Assembly (NCBI GenBank): GCA_002384935.1
Contig: DGCD01000013.1
Coordinates: 62,001 to 126,000 of the forward strand
Source: Pusillimonas sp. UBA3987
Lineage (GTDB): Bacteria; Pseudomonadota; Gammaproteobacteria; Burkholderiales; Burkholderiaceae_B
Reading direction: 5' to 3'
Length of the DNA: 64,000 nucleotides
Below are positions 7,252 through 16,536 of the stretch, one piece after another. The position numbers and the translations under genes were made by a program. The notes under the pieces are model-generated. The model ran no database searches. It was not told the DNA's origin and saw only the letters and a list, made by a program, of their open reading frames with translations. Positions within the stretch are counted from its first letter, which is position 1, and each line of letters starts with the position of its first letter.

Positions 7252-9954
7252 ATGAGCACCACTGTAACTGAATCCATGGGTTTTGCTCCTATTTCCTATG
7301 AGGACCTGCTAAAGCTCGACAGCCGGAGTACGGCCGTTTTAACAGTTAATAACCGTTATGCGCGGCGAATTGTCGGTGATTTGTCGTCGTTGCTGAGCGT
7401 CACGCGGCAGGTTGTTGCCTTACCGGCAATTTTGCCATGGTCCTCATGGGTCAGGCAGATGTCCGACCAGCGAACCTTTACGCCGGATGCCGAAACGCCT
7501 TCGCATGTGCTCGACCATTTTGGTGCCGGCCTGGTCTGGAAGCAAGCGATTGAGCATGTCGAGCGTGAAACGCCGCTCCTGGATGTCCAGTCGGCCGTGC
7601 GTCTGGCAATTGAGGCCGATCGATTGATGGATGAATGGGCGTTGGATGTGCCTTCATTGCACGAAACGCCGGATTATGAACGTTTTTGTGCCTGGCGTGC
7701 GCAGTATCGGGCTTTATTGAAAAGCCTTGGTGCTGAAGATGCAAACCTGGCGTTTGAAAGCGTATGCGAAGCGTTTGAACGCAGGGCTCTTCCTTGTGCC
7801 GGGCAGATTGTGCTGGCCGGGTTCAATGAAATCAGTCCGAGAATGGCGCGCCTGCTTTCTTGTATGGCCGAGACGGGCTGTCGTATTTATCGTCTGCAAA
7901 ACGATCGGGTGCGTGCGCGAAGTTGCAGCCGCGTTGTGGCCGGCGACGCGGTCGAAGAATGGGAGGCTGCTGTGGGCTGGGCGCACGCCCGATTACGACA
8001 GTATCCCGATCAACGTGTAGCCATCGTGCATCCGGCATTGGAGCAGGATGCGGTTTTGGCGCATCGACTGCTGACCCGAACCTTCCAGGGTCCCGATGCT
8101 TCGTCGCACCTGGCTTTCAATATTGCCGTGGCGCGCCCTTTGATGGAGTGGCCGTTAAACAGGGCCGCAATGCATTGGCTAGGCGTGCTTGCTTCGCTCT
8201 TGCGTGATGGCTCGGTTTCTCCTTCTGTGGCCGGGTCAGCCTTGCTGGCCGGCGGCTGTGTCGCGCACGCCAGGGAGGCGGGGAAAAGGGCAGCGCTTGA
8301 CGCTGCGTGGCGCCGAAATCGTGTCGTCACAATCAGCTTGTCTGAGTTCTCTCAATATTTGGCCGATTCGGTGCCTGTTTTGCATGAGTCATGGGTGGCA
8401 ACAATTGATAAGTGCCTGCAGGCGCCGGGCCGTCAGGGAGCGGTGGCGTGGGCTCAGACCATGCGGGAATGGTTGACGACGCTGGGTTTCCCCGGGCTGG
8501 AGACGCTCGACAGCGACACTTTTCAGTCGCTGGAGGCATTGGATCGGGTATTAACGCAATTTGCACGGCAAGTTGCATTGTTGGGTGCCATTGGTGCAAC
8601 GCAAGCCATTGGTATTTTGCGCCAATTGCTGCGCGAGACGCTGTTTCAACCGCAACGTGATCCTTCGTCCAGGCTTGATGTTCTGGGGTTGCTGGAAGCC
8701 GAAGGCGGGCATTGGGATGCGATATGGGTCATGGGATTAACCGATAATGTGTTGCCGGCTGCGCCCAGGCCCAATCCCCTGGTGCCGGCCGCTGTCCTGA
8801 AAGCGGCGCAGGCGCCCCGCGCAACGCCGGAAAGGGAGTTGCAGTGGGCGCAAGGCCTTTTCGACGATTTGGCTTGCTGCGCGCCCGAGGTGCTGGTGAG
8901 TCACGCCTTGCATGAGGGAGAAAGCGAACTGCGTCCCAGCCCATTTATTTCAGATTGGCCGGTTCATCCTGTTGTGTCGCCCGCGAAGCATCAGGTTCCT
9001 GCGTCTGTTGCAGGCTCGCCTATTGCGATGGAGGTACTGGCTGACAATCAAGGTCCTGCCTTGTTGGCGCAGGAGCGCATAAAGGGCGGGGTGCAGGTGC
9101 TTGACGATCACGCACGAAATCCCTTGTGGGCTTTTGTTAAGTATCGCCTCCATGCGCGTCAGTTAACCGATTATGCCGAACCTGGCGAGTCGAACGCGCG
9201 CGGTATTTTCCTGCATGGCGTGATGGAACAGCTGTGGCAGGCTGTGCAAACCCAGGACAGGCTACATGAGTTGACTGAGCAGGGCAGTCTTGGTTCGGTT
9301 GTGCGCCGCTGCGCCGATGCAGTTGCGCAGTCTGCCCTGGCAGATTATGGCGAACGGCTGCGCCAGTTAGAGGTGGAGCGTGCCTGCATTGTGGTGGAAC
9401 ACTGGCTCGAGGTGGAAAAGAAGCGGCCGCCGTTTTCGGTTTATGCTCTGGAGCGCCGCCATGTGTGGCAGTACAAGCATCTTGAGCTTGGCATGCAAAT
9501 CGATCGAATCGATCAACTGACTGATGGCCGATGGCTGGTCATTGACTACAAGTCGGGTAATGGCTCCGTCGATCCCAAGTCGTCCTGGACTCGCCCGCGC
9601 CCGGTCGATTTGCAGCTTCCTTTGTATGCGGCGGTTTTACAGCAAGAGCACGAGCAATCCAAAGGGCAGACCGTTGCAGCATTGGTCTTGGCAAAGTTGC
9701 ACGCGCGCGGCAACGAGGCACGGGGCCTGGCCGACATCGATTGCTTTCCCGGTGTCGCGGCAGTAGACAAATGGATTTGGCCTGAGTCTGCCGAAAAGAC
9801 CTGGGATCAGGTCTTGCTCGATTGGCGCCAGGCGATTTCAACGCTTGCCGATGAGTTTATTTCCGGTGTGGCGCAAAACCGTGTCTGGTCAGAGCAGGAC
9901 TTGCAGTATTGCGACGTTAAGCCGTTTCTTCGGCGTTTTGAAGGGGGCATGTAA
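7252..9954 (+). CDS. AddB-like PD-(D/E)XK nuclease, DNA double-strand break repair
   Basis: The roughly 900-residue protein belongs to the betaproteobacterial group annotated as a probable DNA repair protein, related to AddB. It should partner the AddA-like helicase next door in resecting broken ends for RecA. The C-terminal nuclease core is seen as WLVIDYKSG near residue 765, with the Asp and Lys of the PD-(D/E)XK fold. The N-terminal part resembles an inactivated helicase domain. ATGs at 7234 and 7252 are both possible; longer versions would overlap xerD. The stop overlaps the next start by one base (TAATG), which indicates translational coupling. Confidence 0.8.
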   Translation: MSTTVTESMGFAPISYEDLLKLDSRSTAVLTVNNRYARRIVGDLSSLLSVTRQVVALPAILPWSSWVRQMSDQRTFTPDAETPSHVLDHFGAGLVWKQAIEHVERETPLLDVQSAVRLAIEADRLMDEWALDVPSLHETPDYERFCAWRAQYRALLKSLGAEDANLAFESVCEAFERRALPCAGQIVLAGFNEISPRMARLLSCMAETGCRIYRLQNDRVRARSCSRVVAGDAVEEWEAAVGWAHARLRQYPDQRVAIVHPALEQDAVLAHRLLTRTFQGPDASSHLAFNIAVARPLMEWPLNRAAMHWLGVLASLLRDGSVSPSVAGSALLAGGCVAHAREAGKRAALDAAWRRNRVVTISLSEFSQYLADSVPVLHESWVATIDKCLQAPGRQGAVAWAQTMREWLTTLGFPGLETLDSDTFQSLEALDRVLTQFARQVALLGAIGATQAIGILRQLLRETLFQPQRDPSSRLDVLGLLEAEGGHWDAIWVMGLTDNVLPAAPRPNPLVPAAVLKAAQAPRATPERELQWAQGLFDDLACCAPEVLVSHALHEGESELRPSPFISDWPVHPVVSPAKHQVPASVAGSPIAMEVLADNQGPALLAQERIKGGVQVLDDHARNPLWAFVKYRLHARQLTDYAEPGESNARGIFLHGVMEQLWQAVQTQDRLHELTEQGSLGSVVRRCADAVAQSALADYGERLRQLEVERACIVVEHWLEVEKKRPPFSVYALERRHVWQYKHLELGMQIDRIDQLTDGRWLVIDYKSGNGSVDPKSSWTRPRPVDLQLPLYAAVLQQEHEQSKGQTVAALVLAKLHARGNEARGLADIDCFPGVAAVDKWIWPESAEKTWDQVLLDWRQAISTLADEFISGVAQNRVWSEQDLQYCDVKPFLRRFEGGM

Positions 9955-12900
9955 TGGCATTGCAAGTGACCGATGCAGCGGTTCGCCAACAGGTCTTGAG
10001 TCCCCTTGAGTCGTTTCTGGTTCAAGCGCCGGCGGGCTCCGGGAAAACCGAACTGTTAACCGACCGGATCCTGGCGCTTCTGGGCGTTGTTGAGCGGCCA
10101 GAAGAAATAGTGGCCATTACCTTCACGCGCAAAGCAGCTGCCGAAATGCATGCACGTGTTCTGGGCAAGCTTCAGGCCGCCATGGGCCCCGAGCCCCAGG
10201 CTGAGCATGCCCGTTCAAGCTGGCGACTGGCTCGCCAGGCCATGATCCGGAATGATCAGAAGGGTTGGAAACTTCTACAGTATCCGGCGCGTCTCAGCAT
10301 TCGCACCATTGATGCATTTTGTGCTTCGCTGGTTCGATCCATGCCCTGGATGAGTGAGCTGGGCGGCATGCCGGCATTGTGCGATGATGCCGGTTCTCAC
10401 TACGAGGCGGCTGCGCGCAGCACGCTTGAATTGATCGACGAGTATGAACCGGTTGCCCAATTGGTTGCGCATCTGGATGTGGATTTGCGGGCCGCCCGGA
10501 ATTTGATCGCGCGCATGTTGGCAACGCGTGATCAATGGCTGCCCCTGTTTGAGTCCGGCACCAATCCAGCGTTATTGCAAACGCATTTGTGCGAGGCGAT
10601 TGAAGAGGATCTTGCTTATTTGCGACAGAGCATGCCCGCAGGGTGGGCGATGCAGTTGGCCGGTCCGATATCCGAGGCCTCAAGAAAAAGGGTTGAGCAG
10701 GGAGAGCACGATTTCGAGGTGTTGGCATCCTGGGATGGCACGCCCTTTGACGCCGACATAGCGTCTTTGCCTCAGTGGCAGGCGTTGGCCGATTTCCTGC
10801 TGACCAACAAGGAAGAGTTGCGAAAGCGCCTCGATAAGCGCCAGGGTTTTCCGCCGGGTAGCCAGGCCAAGCCTGTTTTACAAGGCTGGCTTGATGCCTT
10901 CGATAATAGCAGTGCCTGGGTCAGCGCATTGGCAGATATCAGGAAAGCGCCTTCGGGCTATACGCCGCAACATTTAACCATGCTGTTGACGCTGTTTGAC
11001 GTATTGCGGCTGGCACAGGCGCAGTTGCTGGTGCGGTTCTCACTATATGGCGAGGTTGATTTCATCGAGGTTGCGCAGCGTGCGCTGCATGCCCTGGGGC
11101 ATCCTGACGCGCCCTCCGACCTGCTTTTGACGCTTGACTCCGCCATTTCCCATTTGCTGGTTGATGAGTTCCAGGATACCAGTGAGACCCAAATCCGTTT
11201 GCTCCAGAAACTGACGTCGGGATGGCAACAGGGAGATGGCCGGACGCTGTTCCTGGTTGGTGATCCCATGCAGTCGATTTACCGGTTTCGCAAGGCGGAG
11301 GTGGGCTGGTTCCTGCGGGTGCAGCGGTATGGTTTGGGCGATATCCCGCTTGTGCCGGTGCAACTCAGCACAAATTTCCGGTCTCAGGAAGCGGTGGTTG
11401 AATGGGTTAACGCCGTTTTCAAGCCATTGCTTCCGCAGGTGGCACATGCCGGGCTGGGGGCGATTCCCTACACCGAGTCTTCGGCATTTCACGCACAGCT
11501 GGACGGTTTGGGCGTGGATGTACATCCGGTTGTTACGTCGCCCAATGGCCAGGGCAGGCCGGAGAGTCCAACCCCCGCAGCCCGTCGAACGTTATCGCTG
11601 GTAAAAGAGGCACTGGCTCGCAGGCCTGACAGCGCGCACCCGGTTGCCATTCTTGTTCGCGCGCGTGCGCACCTTCAGGATGTCGTTAACGAGTTGTACC
11701 TAAATGGTATTCCATGTCGCGCCGTAGAGCTGGTCTCTTTAAGGTCGCGTCCAGTCGTGAACGATTTGGTTCAATTGGCCAGGGCCCTGGCACATCCTGG
11801 CGACCGCCTGGCCTGGTTGTCGGTTCTGCGCTCGCCGGTTTGCGGTTTGCGGCTGAATACCTTGCATGCTTTGTTTGGACAACAGGCGCATGCGGCAGTG
11901 CCAGACGTTTTGTCTTTATGTTTTGACGAAGCGTTTGCTGACCAGTGCGGGATCGACGACGACGAGGCATTGCGTGTGCGTCATGCGTCTGCTGTTTTGC
12001 TTGATCAGCGCAATCGTTCAGGGCGTATGCCGTTTGCGGCGTGGATCGAGACATGCTGGCAGCGACTTGGCGGTGAAAAAGTCTATTTTCAGGAGGCCGA
12101 TCGTGCTGATGCGCAAAGTCTTTTGCAACTGATTGAGCGTTTGGCGCCCTATGGTGATTTGAATCCGGTTGAGTTGGAGCAACATATTGAACGGCTTTAT
12201 GCCGCGCCCCGAAACGCCGAAGGGGCAGGCGTTGAAGTGATGACGATTCATAAATCAAAGGGGCTTCAGTTCGATACTGTTATCTTGATGGGTTTGCATC
12301 AAGGTATCCGGCGGGACGAAACGCCGCTGATGCGTGTCGAAATGGCTGAAGGGCGTGTTCTGCTGGGTCCGATTCAACAGCGCACGGCAGGGCATGTTGA
12401 TCCGCTGGCGGAATACCTGGGGCGCAGGGAAAGAAAACGCGCCGATTATGAAATCGACCGATTGCTATATGTGGCTGTTACGCGCGCCCGGGAGGCATTG
12501 CATTTGATTGTTGATGTCGATATCGATGATGACGGTGCCGTGAAGCCGCCAACGCCGAACAGCCTGCTGGGACGGCTGTGGCCTGCAATTGAAGCCGATA
12601 CGGTAGCGCAGGCTCGGCCCGACAATGGATTTGACCAGGGTGCGGAAGAGGCGCCCGATAAACCGGCGGGCGGCCTGGCTTTATCCGAGCATGCCGGCAC
12701 CACCATTTCCCGGTTGCCGGTTGGTTGTCTCTCAACTGAGCAGGCCGCCGATCTTCCTGCTTCTTCCTTTTTGCAGTCCACTGCGCGTGATGCCTGGGTC
12801 CAGTCGAATCAGGATGAAGCCATTGCGGGCATCGTTGCGCATGGTTGGCTCGAGCAAATCGGGAAACGGGGAGCGCAGGCGTGGCAGGCATTATCGGCAA

Positions 12901-13331
12901 CGGATCGCGAGCAGGTTGTTCAGCGCCAGTTATTGCGGGCAGGCTTGTTCGATGATCGGGTAAGCGAAGCAGTGCGCGTTGTTTGCGAAACCATTGAGTG
13001 CACTTTAAGTAGTGAGCGGGGGCGCTGGTTGCTTGGTTTGGCCGATGCTTACCGCGAGTGGGCGCTGCTTGACATGGACGGGCGCGTTTCGGTGATTGAC
13101 CTGGCTGTTCACAACGACACGGGCTGGCTGGTGGTTGATTATAAAACCGGTTGCCCCGTGGCCGGTGAATCCGTGCCAGGGTTCGTTGCGCGGATGCGAT
13201 CCCGGTATCAGGATCAAATGGCACGTTACCGGCAATCGATTGCGGCGCTCGACGGGCGGCCGGTGCAGACGGCACTTTATTTTCCGCGTGCCGATATCTG
13301 GATTTCCGATGCCGAGTCAGATTCCTGTTAA
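9954..13331 (+). CDS. AddA/RecB-like UvrD-family helicase-nuclease
   Basis: This 1125-residue protein is a superfamily 1 helicase with a C-terminal nuclease. Walker A is APAGSGKT (residues 25-32), motif Ia is ITFTRKAAAEM, Walker B is LLVDEFQDTS, and a late helicase motif is VMTIHKSKGLQFD. A PD-(D/E)XK core, WLVVDYKTG, lies near residue 1060. The complex with the upstream AddB-like protein would unwind and trim double-strand ends. RecC and RecD partners are not present here, so AddA is the better analogy than RecB. The 4.5S RNA gene begins within 10 bases of the stop. Confidence 0.88.
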   Translation: MALQVTDAAVRQQVLSPLESFLVQAPAGSGKTELLTDRILALLGVVERPEEIVAITFTRKAAAEMHARVLGKLQAAMGPEPQAEHARSSWRLARQAMIRNDQKGWKLLQYPARLSIRTIDAFCASLVRSMPWMSELGGMPALCDDAGSHYEAAARSTLELIDEYEPVAQLVAHLDVDLRAARNLIARMLATRDQWLPLFESGTNPALLQTHLCEAIEEDLAYLRQSMPAGWAMQLAGPISEASRKRVEQGEHDFEVLASWDGTPFDADIASLPQWQALADFLLTNKEELRKRLDKRQGFPPGSQAKPVLQGWLDAFDNSSAWVSALADIRKAPSGYTPQHLTMLLTLFDVLRLAQAQLLVRFSLYGEVDFIEVAQRALHALGHPDAPSDLLLTLDSAISHLLVDEFQDTSETQIRLLQKLTSGWQQGDGRTLFLVGDPMQSIYRFRKAEVGWFLRVQRYGLGDIPLVPVQLSTNFRSQEAVVEWVNAVFKPLLPQVAHAGLGAIPYTESSAFHAQLDGLGVDVHPVVTSPNGQGRPESPTPAARRTLSLVKEALARRPDSAHPVAILVRARAHLQDVVNELYLNGIPCRAVELVSLRSRPVVNDLVQLARALAHPGDRLAWLSVLRSPVCGLRLNTLHALFGQQAHAAVPDVLSLCFDEAFADQCGIDDDEALRVRHASAVLLDQRNRSGRMPFAAWIETCWQRLGGEKVYFQEADRADAQSLLQLIERLAPYGDLNPVELEQHIERLYAAPRNAEGAGVEVMTIHKSKGLQFDTVILMGLHQGIRRDETPLMRVEMAEGRVLLGPIQQRTAGHVDPLAEYLGRRERKRADYEIDRLLYVAVTRAREALHLIVDVDIDDDGAVKPPTPNSLLGRLWPAIEADTVAQARPDNGFDQGAEEAPDKPAGGLALSEHAGTTISRLPVGCLSTEQAADLPASSFLQSTARDAWVQSNQDEAIAGIVAHGWLEQIGKRGAQAWQALSATDREQVVQRQLLRAGLFDDRVSEAVRVVCETIECTLSSERGRWLLGLADAYREWALLDMDGRVSVIDLAVHNDTGWLVVDYKTGCPVAGESVPGFVARMRSRYQDQMARYRQSIAALDGRPVQTALYFPRADIWISDAESDSC

Positions 13332-13340
13332 ACTTTCGCT

Positions 13341-13437
13341 TGGCGGGCCCCTTCGCATGGTTCGGCGGCAAACCTGGTCAGGTCGGGAACGAAGCAGCCA
13401 TAGTCGTTTAGAACCAGTGCCGAAGTCAGGCTCGCCT
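13341..13437 (+). ncRNA. ffs: Signal recognition particle 4.5S RNA
   Basis: The diagnostic SRP domain IV is present: CAGGTCGGGAACGAAGCAGCC contains the GGAA tetraloop and the symmetric loop that binds Ffh. The ends GGCGGGCC and GGCTCGCC pair to close the long hairpin. A TAAACT -10 at 13329-13334 lies just ahead. The position between the helicase gene and dnaX is the usual place for ffs in Burkholderiales. The exact ends are estimated from base pairing. Confidence 0.9.
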
Positions 13438-13457
13438 TCTTCATTAAAGAATACTTC

Positions 13458-15455
13458 ATGACGTATCTGGTACTGGCGCGCAAATGGCGGCCCCGCTCGT
13501 TTGACACTCTCGTTGGCCAGGATCATGTGGTCCGGGCACTCTCGCACGCGCTTGATACGCAGCGTTTGCATCACGCATGGCTTTTTACCGGCACTCGTGG
13601 CGTGGGTAAAACGACCTTGTCGCGTATTCTGGCCAAATCGCTTAATTGCGAGAAGGGCATCACGTCTTCGCCCTGCGGGCATTGCCAGGCTTGTATCGAA
13701 ATCGATGCAGGTCGTTTTGTTGACTATGTTGAGCTCGACGCCGCGTCGAACCGGGGCGTCGAGGAAATGACTCAGTTGCTTGAGCAGGCGGTGTATGCCC
13801 CTGGCGCCGGGCGTTTCAAAGTCTACATGATCGACGAAGTGCACATGTTGAGCGGACATGCGTTCAATGCCATGTTGAAAACGCTTGAAGAGCCGCCTGC
13901 GCATGTCAAGTTCATCCTGGCAACGACTGATCCCCAGAAAATTCCGGCTACGGTGTTGTCGCGCTGCCTGCAGTTCAATCTGAAGCAAATGACTGCCGAA
14001 GGCATTGTGGGGCATCTGCAGGAAATCCTTGAGCAGGAGTCAATTGCGTTCGAGGTGCCGGCGCTGCGTTTACTGGCGCAGGCGGCGTCGGGTTCGATGC
14101 GCGATGCCCTTTCTTTAACGGACCAGGCCATTGCTTACAGTGCCGGCCGTGTTACGGCTGAAGATGTGCGAGGGATGCTGGGCACAATCGATCAGCGTTA
14201 TCTGGTTCGGTTGCTTGAGGGGTTGGCGGCAGGCGACGGCGCGGCAGTTGTGCAAATTGCCGATGAGCTGGCAACCCGTGGCTTGTCCTATAGTGGCGCA
14301 CTGGCCGATTTTTCCACGATGCTGTCGCGGGTGGCGATTGAGCAGCGTGTGCCGGGCATCACGCCCGAGGATGATCCGGCCTGCAGCGATATCAAGGCGC
14401 TTGCTGGAAAACTGTCACCTGATGTCGTGCAGCTTTTTTATACGGTAGCGGTTCACAGCCGTTCCGAACTGGCGTTGTCGCCCGATGAGTATGCTGGTTT
14501 TGTGATGGCATGCCTGCGTATGTTGGCCTTGCTGCCAGGCGGTGCGCCCGTCCCGCCAGGCCCCGGCGGGACAAAGGGCTCGCAACCCGACTCAGCCCCC
14601 CCCGCCCAGGTCGCGCAAACCGAACAATCGAACGCAACAACACCACGCCCACCTGTCGAGTCTACCGCCGAAGTTGCCGTTCAGGCGCAGGCGCGGCCCA
14701 AAGCGGAAACCCAGGGCGAGGCAGCCGCGCTTGACCCGTCAGATGTGCCTGCGTGGGAAGACGAGCCTGCTGAAATGGTGCCGCATGAGCCTGAGTCGGC
14801 CTCTGCGCCGGGCTCCAGTGATGAGGTCAACGAGCGCCATGGGGCAGATAAAGCTTCAGCCGTTCATGACAACGCGTTTGACGTTGTTTCCGAAGCGCGT
14901 ATGCCGGTGCACGACGCTGTGGAAATCGACAACCGTTTCGACGGCGAGTCGGCTGTGATTGCGCCAGACGATGATTTTATGTTGCCGCTTTCCGATTTTG
15001 ATGAGCCGGCCGCGTATCTTGAGCCTGCCAGTCAGAGCCGGCCTGTTTCGCCGGGGTTGAAGAAAATGACAGCCAAAGATTGGCCGGCGCTGGCGGCAGG
15101 CCTTGCGGCAACCGGCGTGGCTGCCGAACTGGCGCGTCAAAGCGAGTGGCTGGGGGTGGACAATAATGAAATTATTTTGCGCGTGGCGGTCAGAACACTG
15201 GCTGAAAGTCCCGGCAAGGCACGTTTGTGCACCTTGTTGTCCGAACATTTCGGGTTGGTGGTAACCCTGCGTGTTGAGTTTGGTGTTACGGGTTCAGATA
15301 CCGCTCATGCGGTTCAGCAGGCCGAGCGAGAACAGCGTCAGCGTGAAGCTGAAGCGTCGGCGCAGAGCGACCCATTAATACGTGATTTATTGCGCGAATT
15401 TGATGCCAGAATTTTATCTGGATCAATTGTTCCGCTTAATGACAAAGCAGCTTGA
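13458..15455 (+). CDS. dnaX: DNA polymerase III subunit tau (and possibly gamma)
   Basis: DnaX is the ATPase of the clamp loader and ties polymerase cores to the helicase. The 665-residue protein shows TGTRGVGKTT (Walker A), the zinc module CEKGITSSPCGHCQAC, YMIDEVHMLS (Walker B), the SRC arginine finger in VLSRCLQ, and domain III up to about residue 370. A Pro/Ala/Glu-rich linker precedes domain V, which begins near KMTAKDWPAL and binds polymerase alpha. A run of eight C at codons 380-382 may allow a short gamma form. ybaB and recR follow in the usual order. Confidence 0.95.
   Translation: MTYLVLARKWRPRSFDTLVGQDHVVRALSHALDTQRLHHAWLFTGTRGVGKTTLSRILAKSLNCEKGITSSPCGHCQACIEIDAGRFVDYVELDAASNRGVEEMTQLLEQAVYAPGAGRFKVYMIDEVHMLSGHAFNAMLKTLEEPPAHVKFILATTDPQKIPATVLSRCLQFNLKQMTAEGIVGHLQEILEQESIAFEVPALRLLAQAASGSMRDALSLTDQAIAYSAGRVTAEDVRGMLGTIDQRYLVRLLEGLAAGDGAAVVQIADELATRGLSYSGALADFSTMLSRVAIEQRVPGITPEDDPACSDIKALAGKLSPDVVQLFYTVAVHSRSELALSPDEYAGFVMACLRMLALLPGGAPVPPGPGGTKGSQPDSAPPAQVAQTEQSNATTPRPPVESTAEVAVQAQARPKAETQGEAAALDPSDVPAWEDEPAEMVPHEPESASAPGSSDEVNERHGADKASAVHDNAFDVVSEARMPVHDAVEIDNRFDGESAVIAPDDDFMLPLSDFDEPAAYLEPASQSRPVSPGLKKMTAKDWPALAAGLAATGVAAELARQSEWLGVDNNEIILRVAVRTLAESPGKARLCTLLSEHFGLVVTLRVEFGVTGSDTAHAVQQAEREQRQREAEASAQSDPLIRDLLREFDARILSGSIVPLNDKAA
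14596..14603 (+). other. Candidate slippery C8 run in dnaX
   Basis: Eight C in a row read GCC CCC CCC in the dnaX frame, so both tRNAs could slip back one base and still pair fully (C CCC CCC). A -1 shift here gives 43 new residues and a stop at 14732-14734, for a total of 425 residues. That is close to E. coli gamma (431) and ends just after domain III. Slippage itself is not shown by the sequence. A chance C run in a proline-rich linker is the alternative. Confidence 0.4.
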
Positions 15456-15527
15456 TTCTGTCATTTCCAGGTTTGAGTTTGTCAGTATGATTGTTTTGTC
15501 GAATATTTTTTCAGGGAATGAATAGAC

Positions 15528-15854
15528 ATGATGAAAAACCAGATGGCAGGCTTGATGCGTCAGGCCCAGCAAATGCAGGAAAACATGAAGAAGGCTCAGG
15601 AAGAGCTGGCGAATGTCGTGGTTGAAGGGGCAGCCGGTGGTGGCCTGGTTAAGGTTTCCATGAGCTGCCGGCACGACGTGAAGCGGATCACGATTGATCC
15701 CAGCCTGCTGGAAGACGATAAAGAGATGCTCGAGGATCTTGTGGCTGCTGCGTTCAATGATGCCTTGCGCAAGGCTGAAACCGCATCGCAGGAGAAAATG
15801 TCTTCGGTGACGGCGGGTATGCCGTTGCCCCCGGGAATGAAGCTGCCATTCTAA
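15528..15854 (+). CDS. YbaB/EbfC nucleoid-associated protein
   Basis: This 108-residue protein is a small DNA-binding dimer that coats the nucleoid. It begins MMKNQMAGLMRQAQQMQENM, the typical N-terminal helix of the family, and ends PLPPGMKLPF, a conserved tail. The stop overlaps the recR start by one base (TAATG), which is the common dnaX-ybaB-recR arrangement. The length is normal. Confidence 0.95.
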   Translation: MMKNQMAGLMRQAQQMQENMKKAQEELANVVVEGAAGGGLVKVSMSCRHDVKRITIDPSLLEDDKEMLEDLVAAAFNDALRKAETASQEKMSSVTAGMPLPPGMKLPF

Positions 15855-16462
15855 TGGACGCGCAGTTGCCCGAGCCTGAGCCGCTAAAAACGCTGGTGGA
15901 TGCTTTGAAACGCTTGCCTGGCGTTGGCGTTCGGTCGGCTCGTCGCATGGCCTATCATCTGCTTCAGCACGATAAGAATGGTGCGTTGACGATTGCCCAG
16001 GCGCTGACGCAGGCTGTTTCCAATTTACGCCATTGCACGCAATGCAACAATTTTACCGAAGCGGAAATCTGCTCGGTTTGTAATGGGCCACGACGCGATC
16101 CCACCTTGCTTTGCGTTGTGGAAACACCAGCAGATCAGAATATGCTTGAATCAAGCCATGGTTATCGTGGCTTGTACTACGTCTTGATGGGGCGGCTGGC
16201 GCCACTTGAGGGTGTGGGGCCGGTTGAGCTGCAGTTCGAGCGCTTGCTTGCGCGCGCAACCGACGGAATCGTGAAGGAAGTCATACTGGCGACGAACTTC
16301 ACCCCGGAAGGGGAAACGACCGCACATTATCTTACTGAACTGTTGCGTGCCCGTGGTTTGTCGGTATCGCGCCTGGCGCGCGGCGTACCGGCCGGCAGCG
16401 AGCTTGAGTATGTTGATGCCAGCACGTTGGCCTGGGCGCTGATCGAGCGGCGCGATGCCTGA
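15854..16462 (+). CDS. recR: Recombination mediator RecR
   Basis: RecR works with RecO (and RecF) to load RecA on gapped DNA. The 202-residue protein has the helix-hairpin-helix region LPGVGVRSARRMAYHLL, a four-cysteine zinc finger (CTQC and CSVC with a short spacer), and a Toprim domain beginning LCVVETPADQNMLE. The length matches the family. Its start is coupled to ybaB. A 12-bp hairpin follows within 45 bases of the stop. Confidence 0.95.
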   Translation: MDAQLPEPEPLKTLVDALKRLPGVGVRSARRMAYHLLQHDKNGALTIAQALTQAVSNLRHCTQCNNFTEAEICSVCNGPRRDPTLLCVVETPADQNMLESSHGYRGLYYVLMGRLAPLEGVGPVELQFERLLARATDGIVKEVILATNFTPEGETTAHYLTELLRARGLSVSRLARGVPAGSELEYVDASTLAWALIERRDA

Positions 16463-16506
16463 ATGTCTTGCAAAAGGCCCGCGCAACGCGCGTCGATTGG
16501 TACCGC

Positions 16507-16536
16507 AAGCCGGGTAAATGCGTGTTTATCCGGCTT
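16507..16536. terminator. Hairpin between convergent recR and tal
   Basis: The arms AAGCCGGGTAAA (16507-16518) and TTTATCCGGCTT (16525-16536) pair over 12 bp, with one G-T pair and a six-base loop. It sits where the rightward recR transcript and the leftward tal transcript meet, and its right arm overlaps the last codons of tal. No long T tract follows on either side, so it may act as a barrier rather than a classical terminator. Confidence 0.45.

Noticed and set aside
12478..13371. Long open frame on the minus strand inside the AddA-like gene (297 codons)
   Set aside because: It is fully antisense to a clear helicase-nuclease, its composition (Arg/Pro/His-rich) is that of a shadow frame, and it shows no family motif or ribosome site.
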